Shown in pieces: positions 36,533 to 46,731 of a stretch of DNA of 64,000 nucleotides; position 1 is the first letter of the stretch, and each line of letters begins with the position of its first letter. A model generated the notes under the pieces. The model was not told the DNA's origin. It searched no databases and saw only the letters and a program-made list of their open reading frames with translations. The position numbers and the translations under genes are program-made. Source of the stretch: Enteroscipio rubneri. Its GTDB lineage: Bacteria > Actinomycetota > Coriobacteriia > Coriobacteriales > Eggerthellaceae. The stretch is from assembly GCF_002899715.1 (NCBI RefSeq), contig NZ_PPEK01000001.1:496001-560000 (forward strand), read 5' to 3'.

Positions 36533-37440
36533 CGGTAACGCTCCCTCATCTCCTCAGCACGTCCTTTCGCCAGCGGGATGGACGAGTGCGCGGCGTCGCT
36601 CAGCGTGAGGTTGAAGCTGTTGCGCGTGTAGCGCTCCACCTTCGCCACCTTCTGCACGTTCACGAGGAACGATCGGTGGCAGCGGAAGAACCCGGCGCGC
36701 GACAGCTCGCGCTCCAGCTCGTCCATCGTGCGCGGCGTTTGGTAGCGCTCGCCGCGCACCGAGAGGTACGTGGCCTTGTTCATGCTCTCGGCGAAGTCGA
36801 TATCGCGGGGGTCGAACAGCAGCGTGGCCGTCTCGGTGTGCGCGGGGATCTTGAGCACGTGCACCTCGTCGCCCTCGTACGCGGTGCCCCCGTCCTCGTC
36901 TTCGTCGTCGTCCTGGTCCACCGCGATGAAGCGTCCCTCTTCGTGCCAGCAGGCCACGCCGGGCATGAGCAGCGCCTCGCGCAGCGGCTCGACCGTCGTG
37001 ATGAAACGGCAGCCCTGCTCCATCCGATCGGCGATCCAGGCGAGCGCGATGGAACGCCCTTCGGCGTCGAGGTCGGACAGCGGGCGTTCGAGGAAGCACA
37101 TCTCCGGCTCGAAGAGGCTCGCGCGCGCCAGGTTCACGAGCGCGAGCGCCGAGGGGGAGAGGCCGCCCATCTTGCGTTTCGCGACGCCGCGCAGGTTGAA
37201 GTGCGAGATGGCGTCCTCGTAATGCACCGAGCTGCGCGCGATGCTGCCATAGAAGCGCAGGTGCGAGGCCACGGAGTCGCGCTCGAAGCCGCGGTCGGTC
37301 TCCAGGACGAACGCGCAGCGCTGCGTGCGGTAGCGTGCGCGCACGACCGCCAACAGGGCGGCGGACGTCTCGCGGCTGCACTCGATGTGCACGCTGCGAT
37401 CGTCGGCTGCCAGTTCTTCGATGGAGGAGAATTCGGCCAC
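36526..37440 (-). CDS. degenerate ABC ATPase fused to a LytTR DNA-binding domain
   Basis: A 304-residue hybrid. Residues 1-190 read like an ABC ATPase that has lost its P-loop: no GxxGxGK/S, but a signature-like MGGLSPSALALVNLAR and a Walker-B-like MCFLERPLSDLD, then an acidic linker (QDDDEDEDGG). Residues about 220-304 are a LytTR domain (YLSVRGERYQTPRTMDELERELSRAGFFRCHRSFLVNVQKV). It starts at GTG 37440, nine bases after GGAG and six bases past the glyoxalase stop. It presumably regulates the transporter operon it heads, perhaps by using its ATPase-like part to sense the transporter. Comparable hybrids occur in other Gram-positive ABC-2 operons. Confidence 0.82.
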   Translation of the reverse strand: MAEFSSIEELAADDRSVHIECSRETSAALLAVVRARYRTQRCAFVLETDRGFERDSVASHLRFYGSIARSSVHYEDAISHFNLRGVAKRKMGGLSPSALALVNLARASLFEPEMCFLERPLSDLDAEGRSIALAWIADRMEQGCRFITTVEPLREALLMPGVACWHEEGRFIAVDQDDDEDEDGGTAYEGDEVHVLKIPAHTETATLLFDPRDIDFAESMNKATYLSVRGERYQTPRTMDELERELSRAGFFRCHRSFLVNVQKVAKVERYTRNSFNLTLSDAAHSSIPLAKGRAEEMRERYRW

Positions 37441-37446
37441 GTGATG

Positions 37447-37824
37447 CTACTCCGTGCGCATCGCCGGAAGGATCTCGAGCCAGCACCCGTCGGGATCCTC
37501 GATGAAGTAGATGCCCATGCGCTCGTTCACGAAGCACACGCAGCCCATGTCTTCGTGCAAGGCGCGCGCCGCGTCGATGTCGTCCACTTCGAACGCAAGG
37601 TGTGTGTCGCGTCCACCGTTGTCGTAGGGCTCGGTGCGCCCGCGGTTCCACGTGAACTCCAGCTGAAAGTCGGTCTCGTCGTTGCCGATGAACACGTTCT
37701 CCCACGAGCCATCGTCGGGCCCCATGCGACGCTGCACCTTAAGACCGAGCGCGCGCTCGTAGAATGCAAGCGATTTCTCTTGATCGAGGACGTGAATGCA
37801 CTCGTGTATCATCTTGGCTTTCAT
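37447..37824 (-). CDS. glyoxalase I-like VOC protein
   Basis: A 125-residue single-domain VOC protein, the usual length of bacterial lactoylglutathione lyases. Features are HECIHVLDQEKSLAFYERALGL at the start, DFQLEFTWN, THLAFEVDDIDAA and YFIEDPDGCWLEIL at the end; the His and Glu residues at these places are the usual metal ligands. Methylglyoxal detoxification is the likely role, but VOC proteins also include resistance and isomerase types. The ATG at 37824 follows AAGGAGG. It is the first gene of a tight minus-strand unit with the LytTR hybrid and the transporter. Confidence 0.85.
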   Translation of the reverse strand: MKAKMIHECIHVLDQEKSLAFYERALGLKVQRRMGPDDGSWENVFIGNDETDFQLEFTWNRGRTEPYDNGGRDTHLAFEVDDIDAARALHEDMGCVCFVNERMGIYFIEDPDGCWLEILPAMRTE

Positions 37825-38031
37825 GGTAGCCTCCTTCAGCGTGCCCTTGCGCTTTCTCGAAGGCAGTATACCCGACGCTACGGCCGCGCACCATGGGCTC
37901 CCTCCGCCTCGGCCGAATGTGCGGCCGCCGTCTGCTAGACTGGGTTGCGGAGAAAACCAGCAGGTGATCGGGCAGCCGCCCTTCGCCGCCCAGATGGCGA
38001 CACGGTGGCGCAGCTGCGCATTGGAGGGACG

Positions 38032-39969
38032 ATGAGCTTCGAAACCATGTTCTCGCCTATCGAGATAGGCTCTATGACCGTGAAGAATCGCTTCGTGGTG
38101 CCGCCGATGGGCAATAATTTTGCAAACACGGATGGCACCTGGTCGGAACAGTCCATCGCCTACTATGCCGAGCGTGCCCGGGGAGGATTTGGGCTGGTCA
38201 CGGTTGAGGCGACCGTTGTGCATGAGGGAGCGAAAGGCGGCCCGCGCAAGCCGTGCCTTTACGACGACGGTTCAGTCGCCAGCCTGTCCCGTATCGCCGA
38301 GGCGTGCCACGCGCATGGCGCGAAGGTGTCGGTGCAGCTGCAGAACGCCGGTCCCGAGGGCAATGCCAAGAATGCCGGTGCGCCTCTGCAGGCCGCTTCG
38401 CCCATCCCCTCCGCCTGCGGGCGCGACGTGCCCCGGGAGGTACCCGCCGAAAAGGTGTACGAATTGGTACGGGGCTACGGCGATGCGGCCGAGCGCGCTC
38501 TCCGTGCTGGTGTTGACGCGGTTGAAATCCACATGGCGCACGGATACCTGGTGGGTTCGTTCATCTCCCAGCGCACGAATAAGCGCGTTGACGAGTTCGG
38601 CGGCAGCTTCGAGAACCGCATGCGGTTTCCGCGCCTCATCGTCGAGGAAGTTCGCCGCCGCGTAGGCGACCGGGCAGCCGTCATCGCCCGCATCAACGCG
38701 AGCGATGAGATGCTTGGCGGCCTGGATGTGCACGATGCAGCCGCCGTCGCCTCGTATCTGGAGGCCTGCGGCGTAGCGTGCTTGCATGTCTCTCGCGCCG
38801 TCCACATCAAGGACGAATACATGTGGGCACCTACCGCCGTCCATGGCGGCTTCAATGCCGACTTGGTGAGCGAGATCAAGCGCGCAGTGCATGTCCCCGT
38901 CATCGCGGTGGGTCGCTTCACCGATCCTTATTATGCAGAGCTTCTGGTCAGAGAAGGACGCGCCGATCTTATCGCCTTCGGCCGCCAGTCGTTGGCTGAT
39001 CCGCATCTCCCATTGAAAACAAAGAAGGGATGCTCGGAGGACGTTGTCCCCTGCATCGCATGCCTGCAGGGCTGCGTGGCCCGCATGTACCGCGGTGAGC
39101 CCATACGCTGCCTGGCCAACCCGCTTCTGGGCCATGAGGCGGATCCTCCGTTGCAGGCAGCCTCCCCGAAGCGCGTCGTGGTGGTCGGCGGGGGCCCCGG
39201 CGGCCTGTGCGCCGCGTTCACTGCAGCCGAGCGTGGCCATAGCGTCGTGCTGTACGAGCGGAGGTCGACGCTGGGCGGTGGCATGCATACGGCCGCCTAT
39301 CCCCCCGGAAAAGGCGATATCGCCGGCATGATCCGCTCCTACATCGTTCGTTGCGGCAAAGCCGGCGTGACGTTCAAGATGGGCTGCGAGGCCGATGCAG
39401 CCGTCGTGAGCCGAGAGCGTCCCGACGTGGTCGTCGTGGCCACCGGCTCCCGTCCGCTCGTGCCTCCCATCGAGGGCGCCAACAATCCTGCTGTCATCGC
39501 GGCCGAGGATCTGCTGGAGGGCAGATGCACGGCGGGGAGGAAGGTACTCGTCGTCGGAGGGGGCATGGTTGGCTGCGAGACGGCCGATTTCCTCGCCGAA
39601 CTCCAACATGAGGTGGCCGTCGTCGAATACCGTGACTCCCTGGGCGCTGATATGGCGGAGGAGCATCGCAAGCTCCTCATGCGGGATTTTGCCGAATACG
39701 GGGTGCAGCAGGTCGTCGGGGCGAAGGTGCGCGCGTTTCTCGCTGACGGCGTTGCGTTCGAGACGTCGGATGGGCGGCGATGCGAGCTGCGCGGGTTCGA
39801 CTCGGTCGTGCTCGCCATGGGCTATGTCGGATACGATCCGCTGTCTGCCGAGCTCGTCCGAGCGGGTTTCGATGTTCGCATCGTGGGAGATGCCGTCGAG
39901 GCGCGCCGCGCTCTCGATGCAACCAGCGAGGCGTTCGAGGTTGCCGCATACGACGCGGTGCTAGCGTAA
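38032..39969 (+). CDS. two-domain OYE/FAD oxidoreductase with 4Fe-4S cluster
   Basis: A 645-residue enzyme of the 2,4-dienoyl-CoA reductase/bile-acid-type enoate reductase group. The N-terminal FMN TIM barrel (about 1-330) has VEIHMAHGYLVGSFIS and FENRMRFPR. Cysteines at CIACLQGC...RCLANP (about 340-362) bind a 4Fe-4S cluster. The FAD domain has VVVVGGGPGGLCAAFTAAERGH near residue 382 and the NAD(P) domain VLVVGGGMVGCETADFLAE near 503. It passes electrons NAD(P)H to FAD, Fe-S, FMN and substrate. Such enzymes in gut Coriobacteriia reduce enoates and steroid or bile-acid C=C bonds. The ATG at 38032 follows GGAGGG. It stands alone between divergent and same-strand neighbours. Confidence 0.9.
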   Translation: MSFETMFSPIEIGSMTVKNRFVVPPMGNNFANTDGTWSEQSIAYYAERARGGFGLVTVEATVVHEGAKGGPRKPCLYDDGSVASLSRIAEACHAHGAKVSVQLQNAGPEGNAKNAGAPLQAASPIPSACGRDVPREVPAEKVYELVRGYGDAAERALRAGVDAVEIHMAHGYLVGSFISQRTNKRVDEFGGSFENRMRFPRLIVEEVRRRVGDRAAVIARINASDEMLGGLDVHDAAAVASYLEACGVACLHVSRAVHIKDEYMWAPTAVHGGFNADLVSEIKRAVHVPVIAVGRFTDPYYAELLVREGRADLIAFGRQSLADPHLPLKTKKGCSEDVVPCIACLQGCVARMYRGEPIRCLANPLLGHEADPPLQAASPKRVVVVGGGPGGLCAAFTAAERGHSVVLYERRSTLGGGMHTAAYPPGKGDIAGMIRSYIVRCGKAGVTFKMGCEADAAVVSRERPDVVVVATGSRPLVPPIEGANNPAVIAAEDLLEGRCTAGRKVLVVGGGMVGCETADFLAELQHEVAVVEYRDSLGADMAEEHRKLLMRDFAEYGVQQVVGAKVRAFLADGVAFETSDGRRCELRGFDSVVLAMGYVGYDPLSAELVRAGFDVRIVGDAVEARRALDATSEAFEVAAYDAVLA

Positions 39970-39977
39970 GGGCGTGC

Positions 39978-40012
39978 GGAGGGAGCGCCTTGTCTTCGGC
40001 GCCCTCTCCCGT
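39978..40012 (+). terminator. imperfect hairpin after the OYE/FAD gene
   Basis: GGAGGGAGCGCC and CGGCGCCCTCTCC can pair with one bulge. The T-rich TTTCC follows. The remaining 190 bases to the next start hold no gene; a TATACA box near 40076 could be a promoter. Confidence 0.45.
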
Positions 40013-40202
40013 GCCCGTTTCCTAACGGTTTCGCTGCGGTTCGTCGTCGGATTCGCGGCATGCCGTGCTTTCCGTATACAACCTAACAGACAGGCGGTTG
40101 CCGCTTTCGCGGCCGCATCGCCTCTTCGGCGCTCGATACGAACGCGGTGTGTTCGCGTGCGTTTGTTCGCCGCTGTAACCCGTTGTGCAGGGAAAGGATG
40201 CT

Positions 40203-40868
40203 ATGGAATCCGAGCATGCGCGTGCCGAATGCACGCCCTATATCAGTGCGCAGGGCCTTGGGCTTCGAACCTACGCTGGATACGTGTACCGAGACGTCGA
40301 CGTGGACGCACGTAAAAGCGAGGTTACCGCGGTGCGGGGACGAAACGGAAGCGGGAAAACGGCGCTTCTGCTCACCCTGGCGGGACGCATGAAGCCTACG
40401 GCGGGAACGCTTCGCGTGGGCGGCTTCGAGCTGCCGCGCGAGCGCGCCAAAGCCGAGCGCCACGTGGGCCTCGGTCTGTTCAAGGGGCTCAACGACCTGC
40501 AGGAGAACCTGAGTGCGGCCCGCGCGGCGCAAGCGGAGTTCGAGCTGCACGGGCTGGACTCGCGCCGCGAGTCGGCGGACTATCTTCGAGCCTGGGGCCT
40601 GGCGGATGTCATGGAGATTCGAGTCAAGGACCTCACCTCGGAGAAGCTGGCGCAGCTGGGCATCGCGCTCGCGTTCGTCGGCGAACCCGATGCCGTGGCG
40701 GTCGACGATGTGGAGGACCAGTTGACCACGTCACAGTCTCGGGGATTGATGGAGCTGCTCTCCCGTGCGGCGCGCGAACATGATGCAGCCGTGGTGGTGG
40801 GCGTGGTGGAACGCGAACTGGCCTGTCGAGCGGATGCGTGCGTGTACGTGGCGAAGGAGGGCGAGTGA
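40203..40868 (+). CDS. divergent ABC ATPase paired with YhgE/Pip protein
   Basis: A 221-residue ATPase-like protein. The P-loop GRNGSGKT is intact near residues 48-55. The signature region reads LTSEKLAQLGIALAF in place of LSGGQ, and the Walker B region VAVDDVEDQ lacks the usual Glu after Asp, so hydrolysis may be weak. It ends two bases before the YhgE-like gene, a pairing that occurs widely in Firmicutes and actinobacteria. The ATG at 40203 follows GGAAAGG; the GTG at 40185 is less well placed. It likely energises or gates the export machine formed by the next gene. Confidence 0.78.
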   Translation: MESEHARAECTPYISAQGLGLRTYAGYVYRDVDVDARKSEVTAVRGRNGSGKTALLLTLAGRMKPTAGTLRVGGFELPRERAKAERHVGLGLFKGLNDLQENLSAARAAQAEFELHGLDSRRESADYLRAWGLADVMEIRVKDLTSEKLAQLGIALAFVGEPDAVAVDDVEDQLTTSQSRGLMELLSRAAREHDAAVVVGVVERELACRADACVYVAKEGE

Positions 40869-40870
40869 CC

Positions 40871-43345
40871 ATGGCGTTCAAAGGCCTGCGATTCGCCGGC
40901 TTGGAATGGAGCAATCTCGCGGCGTCGAAGGTGATGTGGGTGGTCATTGGGGCGATCGCCATCATCCCGCTTCTGTACGGTGCGCTGTACTTGGCTGCGT
41001 TCCAAGACCCGTACAGCCGTTTGGACTCGCTTCCCGTCGCGGTGGTGAACGAAGACGAAGGCGCGGTCATCGCGGCCGAGAACCGAAACCTCGGCGATGA
41101 CGTGGTGGATGATCTCAAGCGCACCGACAATGGGCTAGGCTGGCATTTCGTGTCGGCCGACGAGGCGCGGGCGGGTCTTGAGGACGGCACATACTTTATG
41201 ACATGCACGATTCCGTCCGATTTCTCCGCGAGCGCGGCATCGGTCGATGGTGACGCGCCGCGCCGGGCGCAGCTCAAAGTGACGTACAACGAGAGCGAGA
41301 ACATGCTGGCCTCCCAGATCGGGCAGACGGTATGGAAAGAGGTGCGCAAGCAGGTGAGCGATACGGTGGCTGCCGAGTACTGGACGACAGTCCTGAGCCG
41401 CGTGGCCGCCTCGGGCAGGGAGATACGGACGGCCGCCGGCGGGGCGGCCGATCTGGAACGGGGCCTCGCAACGGCGCAGGAGGGCGGTCTGACGATCGCG
41501 ACGGGACTCGGCGTGCTGGACGACGGCGCGCTTGCGCTCGAGCGCGGCCTCAACGTATTGGCAAACGGCGCGCTCGAGCTTTCGTCGAAGGGTGGCCGGC
41601 TGGCGAGCGGGGCCAACGATCTCGCGTCCGGCACAGCTGCGCTCGAGCGCGGCGCAGATGCGCTTGTTGCGGGCACGGCAGGGAACTCGGCGCTCGGCAG
41701 CGGGGCTTCGGATCTGTCGGCCGGACTCAATGCGCTCGAAGCCGGGACGGTCGGGCTTCCGGGCGAGACGAAGAAGCTGCGCGACGGGGTGGCCGACCTC
41801 GTCGGCTCGCTGCGGGGCGCATTGGACGGCGATGGCACCGCGGCGAACCCGGGTCTCGTGGCGGGCTCGCAGGATGTTGCAGCCGGCGTCGCCGCTCTGG
41901 CCGATGATGCTGCGGGATTGCCCGCAGCCAGCAGAGGCGTGTCGTCGGCTGCGCGCGCATCGGGCGACCTTTCGGATGCTCTCGCCGGGCTCCAGGCTCA
42001 GGCGCAGGAAGCTGCGCGATCGGGCGATCAAGCGGCGATGGAAGCCGCGCTGGACGAGATCGGCACCGCGCTTGGAACGGCCGGTCGGGAGGCCGACTCG
42101 ATCAGGATCGGTCTCGATGCGGTCGAGGGATCGACGCAGAGCGGATCGGGCCTTGCTGCAGCCGCCGCTTCCATCGGCGCGCTTTCGTCGGGCGCATCGG
42201 ATGTGAGCGGCGGTTTGGCCCGCATGCAGCAATCGCTTTCGGCGGACGATCCGGCTGTCGACGGCTCGGTCGCCCAGCTGCTGCGCGGCATGGATGCGCT
42301 GGTGGCCTCATCGCAAGAGCTGGCCGATGGCATAGGCGCTGCGGCGACGGGCGCCGATCGGGTGCGAGGAGGCGTTCGGGAAGCGAACGCAGGCGCTTCG
42401 AGCCTTTCTCAGGGCGCGGCCACGGCCGCTGCAGGTGCATCCGAGTTGGCTGATGGTGCGTCGGCCGCCGTCGACGGCGCGGGGCGGCTGGCCTTAGGCG
42501 CGCAGTCGGCCGACGAGGGGTCGGCGCGGCTCGCATCAGGCGCCGGTCAGCTTCAGGAGGGTTCCTCCGCGCTCGTCACGGGGTTATCCGATGCCGTGGA
42601 CGGCTCGGGTGAGCTGGCCGCGAAGCTCTCGGAAGGGGCCGATGAGGCCGCGCGTCAAACGACGGGTATTCCCGCGAAGGCTGCGGCTATGAGCGACCCG
42701 GTAGAGCTCGCAAACGACTACTACACGTTCGTCGAAAACTACGGAACCGGCTTCGCTCCGTACTTCATGGCGTTGGGCCTGTGGGTGGGTGCGCTTGTCG
42801 CGGGCTTCGTGTTCAAGCCGCTCAACGGCAGACTCCTTCTTGCGGGTGCGAATCCTGTCTCCGCCGCGTTTGCGAACTATCTGCCAATGGCGGTCTTCTC
42901 GCTGATCCAGGCCACGCTGCTCATGGTGGTGCTGCAATACGGGCTGCAGCTGCAGATCGACAACGTGCCAGCGTTTTACGCGGTGGGCTATCTCACCTCG
43001 CTCGTGTTCGCGGCCATCATGCAGCTGCTCATGGCGGCGTTCGGTTTCCCCGGCAGGTTTCTGGCCATCATCCTGCTCATGCTGCAGCTTACAACCTGCG
43101 CCGGCACGTTCCCCATCCAAACGACCCCAGGTTTTTTCCAGGCGGTGAATCCCTATCTGCCCATGACGTATGTGGTCGAGGCCATGCGCCAGATCATGAC
43201 GGGGCTCGATTACGGCGTCGTGGCCTTCGCCTGTCTTGTGCTTGCTGGTTTTGGTGCGGCGTGCTTCGCGCTTACGAGCATGGTCGCGTGGCGGAAACGC
43301 ACCGTGCGCATGGATGATCTGCACCCCGTGCTGCGACTGGGGTAG
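40871..43345 (+). CDS. YhgE/Pip-family ABC-2 membrane protein
   Basis: An 824-residue protein. One N-terminal helix (VMWVVIGAIAIIPLLYGALYLAAF) leads to the family motif DPYSRLDSLPVAVVNEDEGA. A long outer region of Ala/Gly/Ser-rich helical repeats follows (residues 180-610, with frequent D-x-x-x-G-A-x-x-L-x-x-G-A units), and then five to six C-terminal helices of ABC-2 type. Relatives include the phage infection protein of Lactococcus and type VII-linked YueB. Cell-surface export or phage receptor roles are known for some; here only the family can be stated. The ATG at 40871 follows two bases after the ATPase stop. Confidence 0.85.
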   Translation: MAFKGLRFAGLEWSNLAASKVMWVVIGAIAIIPLLYGALYLAAFQDPYSRLDSLPVAVVNEDEGAVIAAENRNLGDDVVDDLKRTDNGLGWHFVSADEARAGLEDGTYFMTCTIPSDFSASAASVDGDAPRRAQLKVTYNESENMLASQIGQTVWKEVRKQVSDTVAAEYWTTVLSRVAASGREIRTAAGGAADLERGLATAQEGGLTIATGLGVLDDGALALERGLNVLANGALELSSKGGRLASGANDLASGTAALERGADALVAGTAGNSALGSGASDLSAGLNALEAGTVGLPGETKKLRDGVADLVGSLRGALDGDGTAANPGLVAGSQDVAAGVAALADDAAGLPAASRGVSSAARASGDLSDALAGLQAQAQEAARSGDQAAMEAALDEIGTALGTAGREADSIRIGLDAVEGSTQSGSGLAAAAASIGALSSGASDVSGGLARMQQSLSADDPAVDGSVAQLLRGMDALVASSQELADGIGAAATGADRVRGGVREANAGASSLSQGAATAAAGASELADGASAAVDGAGRLALGAQSADEGSARLASGAGQLQEGSSALVTGLSDAVDGSGELAAKLSEGADEAARQTTGIPAKAAAMSDPVELANDYYTFVENYGTGFAPYFMALGLWVGALVAGFVFKPLNGRLLLAGANPVSAAFANYLPMAVFSLIQATLLMVVLQYGLQLQIDNVPAFYAVGYLTSLVFAAIMQLLMAAFGFPGRFLAIILLMLQLTTCAGTFPIQTTPGFFQAVNPYLPMTYVVEAMRQIMTGLDYGVVAFACLVLAGFGAACFALTSMVAWRKRTVRMDDLHPVLRLG

Positions 43346-43629
43346 GGTGCGCCTGCCGCTTGCTCCGAGGTGTCGGCAAAGATGCATTTATTGAGCGGAT
43401 TCGCGACTTCATAGGACGTACGGCCGGACGCTTCGGCTTGTTGTTTTACTATGGTATCGCCTGCAGAACGAACGGACGGCGTACGGTTGCGCGGCGGATT
43501 TCCGCTGATCTCCCAGCTGGGTCTGGACGGTCTTCTTTTCGGTACGGGCCCGCTTCTCCTGCCCCGTCCGCGTCCGGATGCGACGAGCACGTGTACGCAG
43601 ATGAAGCCAACGACGCGAAGGAACTCACT

Positions 43630-45453
<1,824 letters not shown>

Positions 45454-45483
45454 CGCGCTTCAACGTGCGAGTGCGCAACTGCT

Positions 45484-45579
45484 CCGGAAGTGTCCGGCCG
45501 CTCGGGCGGTCCCGGGCTCGCACGGAAGCTCCGCAGGAGATTCCGACTCGTGCGGCACTCGTTTGGCGGGTGCTTCCGG
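45484..45579 (+). repeat. intergenic hairpin repeat, family A, copy 2
   Basis: Outer arms CCGGAAG (45484-45490) and CTTCCGG (45573-45579). The core is the most diverged copy: GCTCGGGCGGTCCCGGGCTCGC, an inner stem CGGAAGCTCC/GGAGATTCCG, then GCGGCACTCGTTTGG. It lies between glmS and acpS, both on the plus strand. Confidence 0.8.
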
Positions 45580-45628
45580 TGTCGAGGATTTCGCCGGATT
45601 GGACAGGGAGAAGAGAGAGGGTTTGCCT

Positions 45629-46303
45629 GTGAGTGAGAATGTCATCCCAGGCATTCGGCAGTCCGCCGGACCGCCGAATGCCGAGCACCGCGAAGCGGGG
45701 CGCAGGGGGCTGCCGTTAAGCGGCAGCGGATCGAAGGACCTGGGGACCGGCGAGGACTCGCAGGAGGGCAGTGCAGAGGACCCCGGTGCCGAAGCGTTTC
45801 CTGCCGCCGAGGGGCAGGTGGGGCTGGGGGTGGACATCGTGGAGATCGCGCGGATGAGGCGCATCCTCGAGCGCACGCCGAGCTTCCGTACACGCGTGTT
45901 CTCGGAGAGCGAACGCGCGTATTGCGACGGCACGGCCAATCCTGAGGTGCACTACGCCACCCGCTTCGCGGCCAGAGAGGCCGTGCTCAAGGCGCTCGGC
46001 ACGGGCTTCGCGGAGGGCATCGGCGTGCGCGATGTCGAGGTGCGGCGCAACGCGAAAGGGCGCCCCTATGCGGTGCTCACGGGTCGCGCGAAGGCGATCG
46101 CGGCGGAGCGAGGCGTACGGGAGCTTCCGCTTTCGCTATCCTATACGCATACCGACGCGGTGGCATGCGCCATGGCCATCACCGAAGACTCCGTGCGCGC
46201 CTCGGAGGGGCGCGTCGACCCCATGGAGGAACTCGCGCGCAGGTTTAAGGAAGCCCGCAGTCTTCTCGACGAGATGGAAGCCCCCAAGCCCGCCGTCGAC
46301 TGA
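45629..46303 (+). CDS. acpS: holo-[acyl-carrier-protein] synthase with N-terminal extension
   Basis: The C-terminal 135 residues form a normal AcpS, which transfers phosphopantetheine from CoA to apo-ACP: GVDIVEIARM with the metal Asp, TRFAAREAVLKALGTG with the catalytic Glu and Lys, and SLSYTHTDAVA. Taking GTG 45629 (after GAGAGAGG) gives 224 residues with about 65 extra at the N-terminus, rich in Gly, Ser and Glu and without a domain. A later start near 45820 would give the usual length, but no good ribosome site is visible there. It is downstream of glmS across a repeat. A hairpin overlaps the stop codon. Confidence 0.85.
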   Translation: MSENVIPGIRQSAGPPNAEHREAGRRGLPLSGSGSKDLGTGEDSQEGSAEDPGAEAFPAAEGQVGLGVDIVEIARMRRILERTPSFRTRVFSESERAYCDGTANPEVHYATRFAAREAVLKALGTGFAEGIGVRDVEVRRNAKGRPYAVLTGRAKAIAAERGVRELPLSLSYTHTDAVACAMAITEDSVRASEGRVDPMEELARRFKEARSLLDEMEAPKPAVD

Positions 46304-46315
46304 CCGACGGCGGGC
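46288..46315 (+). terminator. hairpin overlapping the acpS stop codon
   Basis: GCCCGCCGTCG (46288-46298) pairs with CGACGGCGGGC (46305-46315). A second stem, GCGCATGTTCGA/TCGAACATGCGC, follows at 46339-46375. Confidence 0.55.
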
Positions 46316-46517
46316 GGCGGCTTTGGCCTTCTGACCGAGCGCATGTTCGATCTCGGATCGAGTTCGAACATGCGCCTCTCGCAGGTCCAAGCGTCCTCGA
46401 CCTTCAAACGCCTTTCTAGCGCCCTTGCCCCAGCCGTGCCCCCCGATCACGTCGCTCGCCTGCCGGCCGAGCAGTTTCGGCCAACTGGGCGCACGCAAGC
46501 GCAGCTCCAACCCCTCA

Positions 46518-46692
46518 TTCTGCAAGAAAAACGAGGTATGGGAAGCCATGCGGAGGAAGAGTTGTGTTTCTTGCGCAAGTGAAAACTTCTGAACTGGGCT
46601 TATGCCGAACGGCCGCCGGCGGCTTGCGCTCGAACCTCATGTTTTCAATCTCGGATCTTCCCATACCTCTATTTTCTAGCAGAAAACGCAAT
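46518..46692. repeat. intergenic inverted-repeat element, family B, copy 2
   Basis: GAGGTATGGGAAG (46533-46545) and CTTCCCATACCTC (46657-46669) are perfect complements with 111 bases between. They are extended by TTCTGC on the left and GCAGAA on the right. The middle differs from copy 1 (24073-24241). It lies between acpS and a convergent minus-strand gene. Confidence 0.75.
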
Positions 46693-46731
46693 TTCAGCCG
46701 CGCCGGTCCCGGAGTATCGTCCTTGTTGCGG

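Noticed and set aside
41400-42650. Tandem repeats in the YhgE-like gene as a DNA repeat array or CRISPR
   Set aside because: They are imperfect Ala/Gly-rich protein heptad-like repeats typical of the family, with no identical DNA units or spacers.
43346-43629. glmS ribozyme upstream of glmS
   Set aside because: The conserved core sequence of the ribozyme is not present in the 284-base gap.
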